Below, piece by piece: positions 26,657 through 35,476 of a stretch of DNA of 64,000 nt. The translations under genes were made by a program, and so were the position numbers. Under the pieces are notes generated by a model, which saw nothing but the letters and a program-made list of their open reading frames with translations, did no database searches and was not told where the DNA came from. Source of the stretch: CALJFL01 sp036961205 (lineage in GTDB: Bacteria; Pseudomonadota; Gammaproteobacteria; Pseudomonadales; Halieaceae); the NCBI GenBank assembly GCA_036961205.1, contig JBALVI010000001.1:1240001-1304000 (forward strand). The letters are read 5' to 3'. Within the stretch, counting starts at the first letter, position 1; every line of letters starts with the position of its first letter.

Positions 26657-26725
26657 AGTTGGCTGGCTACGATCTCAGCCTGCGAGGATGAATTTCCAGA
26701 AATGGATTCGGCCAGATGTGGCCAT
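26657..26725 (+). repeat. Dispersed island repeat, copy B
   Basis: AGTTGGCTGG, TCTCAGCCTGCGAGG and the core GATTCGGCCAGATGTGGCC at 26705-26723. GGCCA/TGGCC within the core can pair across four bases. It lies between the VapBC and HigBA-like modules. Confidence 0.7.
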
Positions 26726-26748
26726 TGTTAGGTCGAGACTCGCTGCTA

Positions 26749-27054
26749 CTATTGTGCCAGCCTAAACTCTTCGGCGATGACTTCCGGGTGACGGGAGGCA
26801 ATTTGCAGCAGTGCTTTGGCGGCGCCTGAAGGTTGCCTGCGCCCCTGTTCCCACTCCTGTAATGTCCTGGCTGAAATTTGTAGCGCTTTGGCAAATTGCG
26901 CCTGGGTTAAGCCGGTATTCAATCTCGCTGCAGCAACTTCATTTGGCTTAACCTTTGTCTTGCCAGCAATTTGTCCTGATTGCATTTCTTTCACGGATTT
27001 CAGCAACTCGTTGCCGATATACTCGCCCGACTTACCATGTGACAGCTTAGCCAT
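26749..27054 (-). CDS. HigA-type helix-turn-helix antitoxin
   Basis: 101-residue XRE-family protein. The HTH (about 45-95) contains LTQAQFAKALQISARTLQEW and EQGRRQPSGAAKALL. Preceded by a toxin gene whose stop it overlaps by eight bases, the HigBA order. It appears intact even though its partner toxin is deleted, so it may survive only as an autoregulator or protection against related toxins. Confidence 0.85.
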   Translation of the reverse strand: MAKLSHGKSGEYIGNELLKSVKEMQSGQIAGKTKVKPNEVAAARLNTGLTQAQFAKALQISARTLQEWEQGRRQPSGAAKALLQIASRHPEVIAEEFRLAQ

Positions 27055-27265
27055 TTTCCAGCGCGCTCCTGATTTGCTTAAGAATATGTAAGGGTATGGT
27101 TCTATTTCCTGCCCAGCGGACCTTGCGGCAACCCCCGCTCCCAGATATTACTGATCCACTAGCTGGGTTGGATGCCAGCCAAATGAAGAAATCGTCTCTT
27201 TCATCATCCGACCAGAGCTTACCGGAGGTCTCGCGGAACGTGGGTGTCTCGATTATGGTGTACAT
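27047..27265 (-). pseudogene. HigB/RelE-type toxin with internal deletion (72 aa)
   Basis: Starts MYTIIETPTFRETSGKLWSD and ends IPLHILKQIRSALENG, both typical of about 105-residue HigB-like toxins. After GSGGCRKVRWAG the usual strand with VRVIYF and the LLxYAK segment is missing; the sequence jumps to NRTIP. Roughly 30-35 residues of the catalytic core are lost in frame. The product is probably inactive. The junction is near 27105-27115. Confidence 0.75.
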
Positions 27266-27341
27266 ACTGCATATACGTCAATGACGGATTAAGGGTTCTC
27301 TACTCGTCGCTGTACCGAACCAGAGAGGCCACGCACAGGGG

Positions 27342-27412
27342 ATGGCTGACAGTCACTATCTCAGCCGGCGAGGGTAATTTGCCAGACCTGGATTCGGCCA
27401 GATGTGGCCGTG
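27342..27412 (+). repeat. Dispersed island repeat, copy C
   Basis: GGCTGAC, ATCTCAGCCGGCGAGGG and the core GATTCGGCCAGATGTGGCC at 27391-27409, identical over 19 bases to copy B. It marks the right edge of the toxin-antitoxin island, 110 bases from lapD. Confidence 0.7.
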
Positions 27413-27525
27413 GAGAGGGATCTCCCGGTGTTATTGAGTAACGTGGGTAACGGGGTCGTGTCTTGTCATTTGCCCTGGCCGCAGCGGGCAAGCTTTAAAA
27501 CTTGGCGGTTATCAATGCAGCCAGG

Positions 27526-29442
27526 CTAGCTCAACTGAATCCCCGGCCCGGTAGCGCCATCCAACCCAATCTCTTTCAGGGTCGCCCACTCTTCCTCAGT
27601 ACGAACCCCTTCACCGAGTATCAGCATGCCGATGGAATGACCCACCGTGCATAGGTTTCTAAGCAGGTTTTGATTGGCGTTATTTTCGTTGATACCGCGA
27701 ACGAAGGTGGCGTCGACTTTTAGGTAATCCACACCTACGTCGCTCAACTGGCCTAATTCAGACAGTTGGTGACCCATGTGTTCGATGCCGATCTTGGTGT
27801 TGAATTCCTTGGCGCGATTACAGAGCTTCTTGAACGCTGTCAGGTGCCTGAAGGCCATGGGCTCGGATATTTCCATCCACAGTTTGGCGGCAGCCTCGGG
27901 ATGGGTGGACAGACGTTCGCTGAGCCAGGTCAGAAATGCGGGTTCAACCACCGCGGCAACTGACAGGTTTATACAGGTTGGTTCGCCGCTTGCAGCGATC
28001 TTTTTCAGGGCGAGGTCGATGACCTGTTGGTCCAGGTCGCCGGACAGTTCCAGGCGATTTATCCAGGGTAGAAAACGGCCTGCGCTGATTTCCTCGTCCT
28101 TGTGCGTCAATCGCACCGGCGATTCCATATGCAGCAATTCCCCGGTGGTATTAATGACGGGAAAGCCGACCAACGAAAATGTGTGGTCGCGAAAGGCGGC
28201 GACGAAGACCTCACGCCAGCGTTCCATTTGTTCGCGTACCGAGGTCATTTGAATATCGCCTTTGTACGCTAGGGCGATCGCAGAATTACCTTCTTTATCC
28301 ACGTTGAGTAAGGCTCCATCCAGGCGAGTGAGCATTTCGCCGATAGTCTCCCCGTGATGGTAGATCGTTGAAGCCCCGGGTAGTTTTACCTCTTTGTCCA
28401 TGCTTCGATTTTCGATGATCTCCTGAATGGCCTTTTGCGCTTCAAGCGCCGCTTTTTCAGCCTCCATCGCTCGTGGTGCCAAAATAGCGAAATCAGAACC
28501 GTTCATCCTGCATGCGGCCCAACGACTGTGGCTCATCACAATGCGATTAAGCTCTTTGCCGACCTCTTTCAGCATACTGTCGATAGCTTTGCGTCCGTAG
28601 GTCTGGTTCAGGTTAGTCAGTCCCGCCAATCGAATTAAGCTTAGGCTGCCGGTGGAGTTAACATCGTCGCTCTCTAATGCAGCATCCAGGGCCTGCATAA
28701 ACGGCTCGCGATTCATCAGCCCGGTGACTTTGTCTACATGGGCGTCACGCTGCCACTTCTCGAGGCGCTTGGCTTCCTGACGCAGTACCTGCTTAATGCG
28801 ATCAGACAGGGCATTCATGGCGCTAACCACCTGTTTGAATTCCAGGGTTTTGGGCTCGTCGATGGTGATAAAGCGTCGGTCCCCAATGGCCTGGGCCTGG
28901 TCAACCACGTCCTCGAGTGGGCGCAATATCCGCTTCAGTAGGAAGCTCCCGAGAAAGCCCGCACCGATCATGGCGATAAAGAACACCAACGCCAACTTCC
29001 TGGTGCTATCCCATAACTCGCCATAGGCAAAGCGCGAATGGCTGCGCAGTGTGAGGGTGCCTAGCTGTTGCCAGCCTTTTTGCACGGAAGCGATACCGGG
29101 CTCCACTTCAATCGGGAACATGGCCATAAACCAGGCGGGTGCATCGTCCGAGACTTGCTCGTCAATACGATGTATTGGCGTGTTGCCCTCAGCATCGGTC
29201 AAGCTGATCATTTCGTAGAAGCCGGTATCAAACTGAGCCGAGAGGGTGAGTTCCAGCATGACATCGTCTGCCCCCTGCTGGGTGAGCGACAAAGCCAGCG
29301 CGTTGGCATTGTCGGCATTCTTCATCGTCAATTGCTGCTCAAGGTAAGATCTCGCCGACAGCGTGCTTACCAGGCAGCTGCCCAGGAATATCAGCGTTAG
29401 CATTAGGGTGATGGCCAGCCATAGTTGCTTAAATAACGACAT
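27526..29442 (-). CDS. lapD: LapD-like c-di-GMP receptor controlling adhesin release
   Basis: 638-residue inner-membrane protein. TM1 (about 7-27), a periplasmic LapD/MoxY-type domain with KGWQQLGTLTLRSHS, TM2 (about 150-170), HAMP, degenerate GGDEF (MNGSDFAIL in place of GGDEF) and degenerate EAL (HMESPVRL) ending GATGPGIQLS. Loss of both catalytic motifs is what is known for LapD. When its EAL domain binds c-di-GMP, its periplasmic output domain sequesters LapG and the adhesin stays on the cell. It lies 23 bases after lapG in the same operon; GGAGC precedes the ATG. Confidence 0.93.
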   Translation of the reverse strand: MSLFKQLWLAITLMLTLIFLGSCLVSTLSARSYLEQQLTMKNADNANALALSLTQQGADDVMLELTLSAQFDTGFYEMISLTDAEGNTPIHRIDEQVSDDAPAWFMAMFPIEVEPGIASVQKGWQQLGTLTLRSHSRFAYGELWDSTRKLALVFFIAMIGAGFLGSFLLKRILRPLEDVVDQAQAIGDRRFITIDEPKTLEFKQVVSAMNALSDRIKQVLRQEAKRLEKWQRDAHVDKVTGLMNREPFMQALDAALESDDVNSTGSLSLIRLAGLTNLNQTYGRKAIDSMLKEVGKELNRIVMSHSRWAACRMNGSDFAILAPRAMEAEKAALEAQKAIQEIIENRSMDKEVKLPGASTIYHHGETIGEMLTRLDGALLNVDKEGNSAIALAYKGDIQMTSVREQMERWREVFVAAFRDHTFSLVGFPVINTTGELLHMESPVRLTHKDEEISAGRFLPWINRLELSGDLDQQVIDLALKKIAASGEPTCINLSVAAVVEPAFLTWLSERLSTHPEAAAKLWMEISEPMAFRHLTAFKKLCNRAKEFNTKIGIEHMGHQLSELGQLSDVGVDYLKVDATFVRGINENNANQNLLRNLCTVGHSIGMLILGEGVRTEEEWATLKEIGLDGATGPGIQLS

Positions 29443-29465
29443 GAGAGTGCTCCATTAGAATGCGT

Positions 29466-30158
29466 TTAGCCCAGGCCTTCCGCCGCAGCGCGCTGCAGCA
29501 GGTCACGCCAGCGTGAAAGCTTGGCGCCCGGGTCTTTGGTAGCCGGCGCCGAAGCACCGCCCACCCATAGTCCATTACTGTTGAATCCGTATACCGGGGT
29601 GAGGTCCGTCCGCTGGGAAGCCGGGCGAATATCCATAATAAGATTGTCGAGAATTTTTGGGTCGGCCGAGGGTGTTGGGTAGTAGGCCAGTATCATGTGG
29701 GCTTCATGGATTTTGCTATAGGGCCCACCCATGCGTGCTTTTACGTAGGTAATGCGCAATTTGTTGACGTCGACCCCGGCCAGAATCAGGGTGGCATATT
29801 TGGCGATGCTGAAATCTTCGCAATCACCCATGCGCTTGGACATGGTTTGTAGCGGTGTTGCCCAGTAATCCTTTTGGCCCCAGGCCTCTGGGTCCTGGAC
29901 CCAGCGTATTCGGGTATTAAAGTAGTCATTAACGGCCACAGTCTTCTGTTCATCGGTCAGAGGCTGGATTTTATCGATCATGGCGCGCCATTCGGTCACC
30001 GTATTGGCGGTCTCCTGGCCGTAGCGGGTCAGGGCAATGTTTTGCATCTTATCGAGGTCAGGGACGGCCAGAACCAGGCTGCACGCCACTAAAACCGTTA
30101 CCAATGCGGTTAAACGGTGAGGCGAATGACGCTTAATCAGGTTCCAGATGTGCTCCAT
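29466..30158 (-). CDS. lapG: LapG-like periplasmic cysteine protease
   Basis: 230-residue transglutaminase-like protease of the BTLCP family, with an N-terminal membrane/signal helix (about 15-32). The catalytic triad is visible: C113 in GDCEDFSIAKY, H154 in EAHMILAYYP and D171 in LDNLIMDI. The H-D spacing of 17 matches P. fluorescens LapG. It should cut the adhesin at its N-terminal TAAG motif, releasing it when c-di-GMP is low. First gene of the lapG-lapD operon, divergent from the TolC-OmpA gene. Confidence 0.94.
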   Translation of the reverse strand: MEHIWNLIKRHSPHRLTALVTVLVACSLVLAVPDLDKMQNIALTRYGQETANTVTEWRAMIDKIQPLTDEQKTVAVNDYFNTRIRWVQDPEAWGQKDYWATPLQTMSKRMGDCEDFSIAKYATLILAGVDVNKLRITYVKARMGGPYSKIHEAHMILAYYPTPSADPKILDNLIMDIRPASQRTDLTPVYGFNSNGLWVGGASAPATKDPGAKLSRWRDLLQRAAAEGLG

Positions 30159-30318
30159 GCGGTGTTCTTTTCATCCTCGTGCGGCTTTATACGCACTATA
30201 GAGCGGTGCCAAAATTCACCAAGTTGGCGATTCTATCAGTTGGATACACAAGTTTAGTCTATATTTCGACTCAGAATTGCGACGTGTACCCCTTTTTGGG
30301 GTGTTCGCTTCTCTGTTT

Positions 30319-30334
30319 TGTGACCCAGTTCATA
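30319..30334. promoter_or_regulatory. CRP/Vfr-like site between lapG and the TolC-OmpA gene
   Basis: TGTGA-CCCAGT-TCATA, one mismatch from TGTGA-N6-TCACA. It sits 118 bases before the channel gene and 161 bases from lapG, so it could serve either. The match to the three adhesin sites suggests shared control; binding is inferred. Confidence 0.45.
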
Positions 30335-30451
30335 GTATTTTATTGATCTCCTCTTGCAAGCTTGAAAACTGGCCTATACTCCAAGGGGTTATAAAAAGAT
30401 ATCTGGATAGTATTAATCTGGAATTAACAACACTGGTAGGGACTAGGGATT

Positions 30452-32320
30452 ATGAGAAGGAAATTTACGTTTGTAGCACCGGTTTTGCTGACTTGCGGGG
30501 TGCTAGTCGGGGCGGTACAGGCACAGCCTGTCGCCGATTATCAGCAGGCAGTGAAGCAGGCTGTATTGACCAGCCCGCGGGTGAACGCGGCCTGGTATAA
30601 CTTCGAGGCGGCCAGAGAGAGCCAGCGCGGCGCACAGGCGGCTTACCTGCCAAGCGTAGACGTGTTCGCCGATGTAGGCCGGGAAGACCGCGAAACGCCA
30701 CTGGTCGATTTCGGTGACTATTCTCGTGACGCCACCCGCTTTAGTATCACCCAGATGTTATTTGACGGTTTTGAAACTCGTGAAGTGGTACGTCAGGCCG
30801 GATTTGAGAAGCTAAATCAGTATTATGAACTGCAGCGGGCCTCTCAGGAGACAGCGCTGGAGGCAACCGAAGCCTACCTGGATACCGTTCGCTTCCAGAA
30901 ACTGGTGCGCTTTGCAGAAGATAACTACATCGTTCACCGTCAGGTTTATGACAAAATTGCCGAGCGAACCGGTGGCGGTGTTAGCCAGGGTGTCGATCTG
31001 GAACAAGCCGCGGCACGTGTGGCCTTGGCCGAATCTAATCTGTTGACCGAAATGACCAACTTGCACGATGTGCAGGTTCGCTTCCAGCGTATTATCGGTG
31101 GCATACCGGCTGAGGACTTACCTCTGCCTTCAGTATCTACCGCGATGGTGCCTGAGATGCGAGAGCAGGTGTTGCAGGTTGCCTACGATCAAAGCCCCGA
31201 AATTGACGCAGCTATTGAGAACCTTCGCGCAGCTCAGGCAGCGGTGAATTCCACCAATGCCCCAATGATGCCGCGTTTGGATCTACGCTACCGTAATGAA
31301 GTAGAGCACGACACCGACGGTTTTGATGGTCGCTACGATATTGAAGCCATTGAATTGGTGTTGAGCTACAACCTCTACCGAGGTGGTGCCGACGCCGCGC
31401 GTAAGCGTGAATTCTACAACCTCTATAACGCTGCCATCGAAGAGCGTAAGCAGGCCTGTTTGAACGTCCGTCAAAACACCATGATCTCGTTTAACGATAT
31501 AAGCGCATTGGAAGAGCAGGTCGTTTTCCTCGACCAAAACCGGATCTCACAGGACAAGACTCGCCGAGCCTATAACGACCAGTTTGATTTGGGCCAGCGC
31601 ACCTTGTTGGACCTGTTGGACTCGCAGAACGAATACTTCGATACTCAACGTGCCTACATCAGCGCGCGCGCCGACCTGGTAGGTGCCAAGGCTCGCACCT
31701 TATCCAATATGGGCGTGCTGTTAGCTGCAGTAGATGTGAACGGCCTCAACGAAGATAAGATCGCCGAACTGGAGCTCGACTTTGGTCGTGGCAATGACGA
31801 GAACGGTCAGGCTCTGTGCCCACCTGAGCCGCCCGCGGCGGTAGAAGTGGATAAAGAAGCCCTGTTTGCCAGCTTGTATGGTGGCAGCAGCGACGGTAGC
31901 AATACCGCAGCAGCAGGAGCGGTAGCCGCGCTTGCAGCCAGCAGTGCTCGCTACAAGGATGCTGGCGGCAATGCAGTCAGCGTTGACTTGAACGTATTGT
32001 TTGAGTTCAACTCGTCGGTGATCAGCAGCAACTTTGATGGCGAAATCGGCAACTCAGCGGCAGTTATCCGTGATAACCCAGGTGTACAGGCCATTGTTGA
32101 AGGCCACACCGACAGCACCGGCACACCCGAGTACAACAAGTGGTTGTCTGAGCGTCGTGCTGAATCCGTACGCGATATGTTGATCAATGATCATGGCATT
32201 AGCCCTGATCAGGTCAAGGCCGTTGGTTTTGGTCTTGAGCGTCCGGTAGCTGATAATGCGACCAAAGAAGGACGAGAGCGTAATCGTCGCGTTGAATTGG
32301 TTCTTAGAGCCGCTAACTAG
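30452..32320 (+). CDS. TolC-family outer-membrane channel fused to an OmpA domain (LapE-like)
   Basis: 622 residues. The signal peptide MRRKFTFVAPVLLTCGVLVG ends at AQA. A TolC-type outer-membrane efflux domain spans about 28-430, with the two coiled-coil halves and the YNLYRGG and DLLDSQNEYFDTQ motifs. A Gly/Ala/Ser linker leads to a C-terminal OmpA/MotB peptidoglycan-binding domain (about 505-620) with VEGHTDSTGTPEYNKWLSER and RNRRVEL. The channel completes the LapB-LapC exporter. The fused domain should fix it to the cell wall; usual LapE proteins end after the TolC domain. GGGACTAGGG precedes ATG 30452. Confidence 0.92.
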   Translation: MRRKFTFVAPVLLTCGVLVGAVQAQPVADYQQAVKQAVLTSPRVNAAWYNFEAARESQRGAQAAYLPSVDVFADVGREDRETPLVDFGDYSRDATRFSITQMLFDGFETREVVRQAGFEKLNQYYELQRASQETALEATEAYLDTVRFQKLVRFAEDNYIVHRQVYDKIAERTGGGVSQGVDLEQAAARVALAESNLLTEMTNLHDVQVRFQRIIGGIPAEDLPLPSVSTAMVPEMREQVLQVAYDQSPEIDAAIENLRAAQAAVNSTNAPMMPRLDLRYRNEVEHDTDGFDGRYDIEAIELVLSYNLYRGGADAARKREFYNLYNAAIEERKQACLNVRQNTMISFNDISALEEQVVFLDQNRISQDKTRRAYNDQFDLGQRTLLDLLDSQNEYFDTQRAYISARADLVGAKARTLSNMGVLLAAVDVNGLNEDKIAELELDFGRGNDENGQALCPPEPPAAVEVDKEALFASLYGGSSDGSNTAAAGAVAALAASSARYKDAGGNAVSVDLNVLFEFNSSVISSNFDGEIGNSAAVIRDNPGVQAIVEGHTDSTGTPEYNKWLSERRAESVRDMLINDHGISPDQVKAVGFGLERPVADNATKEGRERNRRVELVLRAAN

Positions 32321-32356
32321 GCTTGTTTACTAACTAACAACGACTGACCTACAAAG

Positions 32357-32388
32357 GGAAGGCTGCATTAGCGGCCTTCCTTTTTTTT
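32357..32388 (+). terminator. Rho-independent terminator after the TolC-OmpA gene
   Basis: GGAAGGC pairs with GCCTTCC across a ten-base loop and is followed by eight Ts. A strong signal that ends the lap region. Confidence 0.92.
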
Positions 32389-32523
32389 GTGCCCGAACTA
32401 AGGCGCGCAGCACATTTTCCCTCCTGTCAGGCCCATGCTCGCTGGGTCGAATTTCCCTTTCTTGACGCACGTTGGATATGGTCGATACTTAATACAACTG
32501 TCGCAGGGATACTCAGCACCCAT

Positions 32524-34254
32524 ATGGCATCTGAAAAAGTAGTCTCTATTCACGAGAGGGTGAATGACGACTTGTTTGAAAGCGAACTCAAGGACAGTTT
32601 GCTGGCGGCCAATGCCGTTAAAGAAATGGACTTCGCCAGGGCGAAGCGCGTGCGCGCGGAGCAAGTAGAGAACGAATCGATCGTATCGTTATTGGTGCGT
32701 TTGGGTATGGTGTCGGAAAGGGCGATGGCCCAGGCATTAGCTGAAGCCTTGCCCCTGGAGATTTGTAAGCCTGCGCTGTTCCCAACAACCCCAGTTGCCG
32801 AAGACCTTATTTCCAGCCGCTTTCTGCATGACCAAATGATTCTGCCGTTGGCTCTGGCAGACGGCACCTTAAGCGTGGCGATGTCTGACCCGACCCAATC
32901 CTTCGCAATACACGCACTTGAGATGGCCTGCGATGCCAAGGTGTTGCCCTGTATTGCAGTGAAGGCTGATATTCAAGAGGCACTGCAGCGCCTTTACGCA
33001 GGCCCAGGCAATAGCGAGGGAGGTCAGGAGGGCGGAGGAGAACCGGGAGCTGACGAAGATGTTGAACGCCTCCGTGACATGGCTAGCGAGGCGCCGGTGA
33101 TTCGCCTGGTCAATCAGATTATCCAGCGGGCAGTCGATTATCGTGCATCGGACATTCATATTGAGCCCTTCGAGCATAGCCTGAAAGTTCGCAGCCGCGT
33201 AGATGGCGTTTTGCGGGAAGATTCGGCACCGGCAAAAGCCATGGCATCCGCCATTATTTCTCGCGTCAAGATTATGGCTGGATTGGATATTGCTGAAAGG
33301 CGGCTGCCTCAAGATGGCCGTATCAACCAGCGGGTGCACGGAGAAGAGATGGATATAAGGGTGTCTACGATGCCCACCATGTTTGGCGAAAGCGTGGTAT
33401 TACGTTTACTGCACCGGGAGGCGGTGTCACTGGATTTCGACAGCCTCGGTTTGAGCGCCGACCAGAAAACGCAGATTCAGCAGGCTCTACAAATGCCCCA
33501 TGGCATGATTATCGTCACTGGTCCAACGGGCAGTGGCAAGACCACCACCCTCTACACGGCGCTGCACGATCTCAACACAGAGGAGCGTAAAATAATTACG
33601 GTTGAAGACCCGGTGGAGTACAACCTGGAGGGCATCAACCAAATTCAGGTTAACTCCTCCATTGGTCTTAACTTCTCCGGTGCGCTGCGCTCCATCGTCA
33701 GGCAAGACCCTGACGTGATCATGGTCGGCGAGATGCGTGACCTGGAAACTGCAAAGATCTGCGTACAGTCGGCCCTCACCGGGCACCTGGTGCTATCCAC
33801 TCTGCATACCAACGATGCGGCAAGCAGTATCACTCGTCTACTGGAGATGGGCCTTGACGATTACCTCCTTAACTCAACCATTAACATGGCCATGGCACAG
33901 CGCCTGGTGCGTCTACTTTGCGAGGACTGCCGCCAACCCTACACCCCCAGCGAAGGGCAGATTCGCGAATTCAAGCTGGATAAATTCGCGCCCAACGAGG
34001 AGGTAAAACTCTACCACCCGGGGGGCTGTGAAAGCTGCGCCGGCACGGGTTATCGTGGCCGCATTGCGATCATCGAAATTTTGCAGATGAGTGATACGGT
34101 TCGCGAGTTGGTGCTAGAACACGCTAGCGCCGGCAAAATCGAACGCGCGGCAGCGGCAGAGGGCATGCGCTCCATGTTCGAGGACGGTTGCAGTAAAGCA
34201 GTACAGGGCCTGACCACCATCGAGGAAGTGGTCAGGGTTACCCAGGAGGTCTGA
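32524..34254 (+). CDS. gspE: T2SS ATPase GspE
   Basis: 576-residue cytoplasmic ATPase that drives pseudopilus assembly. An N-terminal GspE-N domain is followed by Walker A GPTGSGKTTT, the Asp box, Walker B with IMVGEMRDLETA, the His box and a tetracysteine zinc motif (CEDC ... CESC). ATG 32524 (MASEKVVSIHE) is preferred over the long upstream frame from 32389, which overlaps the preceding terminator. First gene of a ten-gene operon with overlaps or gaps of a few bases throughout. Confidence 0.95.
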   Translation: MASEKVVSIHERVNDDLFESELKDSLLAANAVKEMDFARAKRVRAEQVENESIVSLLVRLGMVSERAMAQALAEALPLEICKPALFPTTPVAEDLISSRFLHDQMILPLALADGTLSVAMSDPTQSFAIHALEMACDAKVLPCIAVKADIQEALQRLYAGPGNSEGGQEGGGEPGADEDVERLRDMASEAPVIRLVNQIIQRAVDYRASDIHIEPFEHSLKVRSRVDGVLREDSAPAKAMASAIISRVKIMAGLDIAERRLPQDGRINQRVHGEEMDIRVSTMPTMFGESVVLRLLHREAVSLDFDSLGLSADQKTQIQQALQMPHGMIIVTGPTGSGKTTTLYTALHDLNTEERKIITVEDPVEYNLEGINQIQVNSSIGLNFSGALRSIVRQDPDVIMVGEMRDLETAKICVQSALTGHLVLSTLHTNDAASSITRLLEMGLDDYLLNSTINMAMAQRLVRLLCEDCRQPYTPSEGQIREFKLDKFAPNEEVKLYHPGGCESCAGTGYRGRIAIIEILQMSDTVRELVLEHASAGKIERAAAAEGMRSMFEDGCSKAVQGLTTIEEVVRVTQEV

Positions 34255-34255
34255 G

Positions 34256-35476
34256 ATGAGCGCATTCCAGTATCAGGCAATCACTCAGCAGGGCGAGACC
34301 AAATCCGGCACCATCACCGCGGCTTCTGAGCAGGAGGCGGTGGCCAGGATCCAACTAATGGACCTGATGGTCGTTCATATAGGCAGCGGCCAGAGTAAGT
34401 CGGCAAAGCCCGTTAAGGCGCTAGGCCTGCGGTCGCGAAAAACCTTAGGTCGCAACGATATCGTCGATCTCACCCGACAGCTGTCGGTACTGGTGGGTGC
34501 GGGACTTTCACTGGACCGCTCGCTGGAGATTATCTGCTCGGTGTCCAGCCTGCCGCCATTGGTAGAATTGGTTGAACAAATTCAAGAGCGGGTGCGTGCA
34601 GGCGACACCTTTTCCTCTGCCCTGCAGCAATTTCCACAGCATTTCTCCAACTTCTACGTGAATTTTGTGCGCGCTGCCGAGCATTCGGGAACCATGGGGG
34701 CCAGCCTCAACGATCTCTCTCAGTATTTGGATAAAGCTCAGGTATTGCGCGAACAACTCAAGTCCGCTCTGGTTTACCCGATGATTCTAATCCTGGTCAC
34801 GCTGGTATCGCTGGCGGTAATTTTCATCTACGTGCTACCTGAATTCGCCAAGATGTTCGAAGACATGAATGCGGAATTGCCGGCTTCTACCGCGTTTATT
34901 TTGGGCGTGGCGAGCTGGTTGGAACGCTACAGCTGGGCCCTGTTCGCAGTGATCCTGGGCGTAGTGTGGTATGTGAACTACAAGCGAGATGACCAGGCCT
35001 GGCTCCTTGCGTGGGATACGCGGGTACTTTCCATGCCATTGCTAGGGGACCTTGTCGCCAAGGTTGAGATGGCGCGACTTAGCCGCAGTCTGGGTACGCT
35101 GCTGCGCGGTGGCGTACCCCTGCTGACCGCCCTGGGTATCGCCGGCGACAGCCTCGAGAACAGATTACTTACCAGCCGCCTGAATGAAGCCACTGATAGC
35201 CTGAAGGAAGGCTCCGGCTTAGCTGAGCCGTTAATGAGTACCGGCGTATTCCCCGAATTTGCGTTGCAGATGATTCAGGTGGGCGAAGAGTCGGGCAAGC
35301 TCGATCAGATGCTCATCAAGGTGGCTGACATCTACGACGACGAAGTATCGATGGCCACTCAACGTGTACTTTCAGTCATCGAGCCGGTGCTTATTATCGG
35401 TCTGGGTGTGGTTATTGGCGGCATCATTATGTCGATTTTATCAGCGATTCTGACGATCAATGAACTGCCGCTCTAA
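34256..35476 (+). CDS. gspF: T2SS inner-membrane platform protein GspF
   Basis: 406-residue polytopic protein with two homologous T2SSF domains (about 70-190 and 275-395) and three membrane helices, including PMILILVTLVSLAVIFIYVL and the C-terminal VLIIGLGVVIGGIIMSIL. It couples GspE to the pseudopilus. Begins one base after the gspE stop, and its end overlaps gspH. Confidence 0.95.
   Translation: MSAFQYQAITQQGETKSGTITAASEQEAVARIQLMDLMVVHIGSGQSKSAKPVKALGLRSRKTLGRNDIVDLTRQLSVLVGAGLSLDRSLEIICSVSSLPPLVELVEQIQERVRAGDTFSSALQQFPQHFSNFYVNFVRAAEHSGTMGASLNDLSQYLDKAQVLREQLKSALVYPMILILVTLVSLAVIFIYVLPEFAKMFEDMNAELPASTAFILGVASWLERYSWALFAVILGVVWYVNYKRDDQAWLLAWDTRVLSMPLLGDLVAKVEMARLSRSLGTLLRGGVPLLTALGIAGDSLENRLLTSRLNEATDSLKEGSGLAEPLMSTGVFPEFALQMIQVGEESGKLDQMLIKVADIYDDEVSMATQRVLSVIEPVLIIGLGVVIGGIIMSILSAILTINELPL

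Noticed and set aside
26727..26733. GTTAGGT resembling an integron attC core site
   Set aside because: No inverse core partner or paired stem, the other repeat copies lack it, and no integron integrase is in the window.
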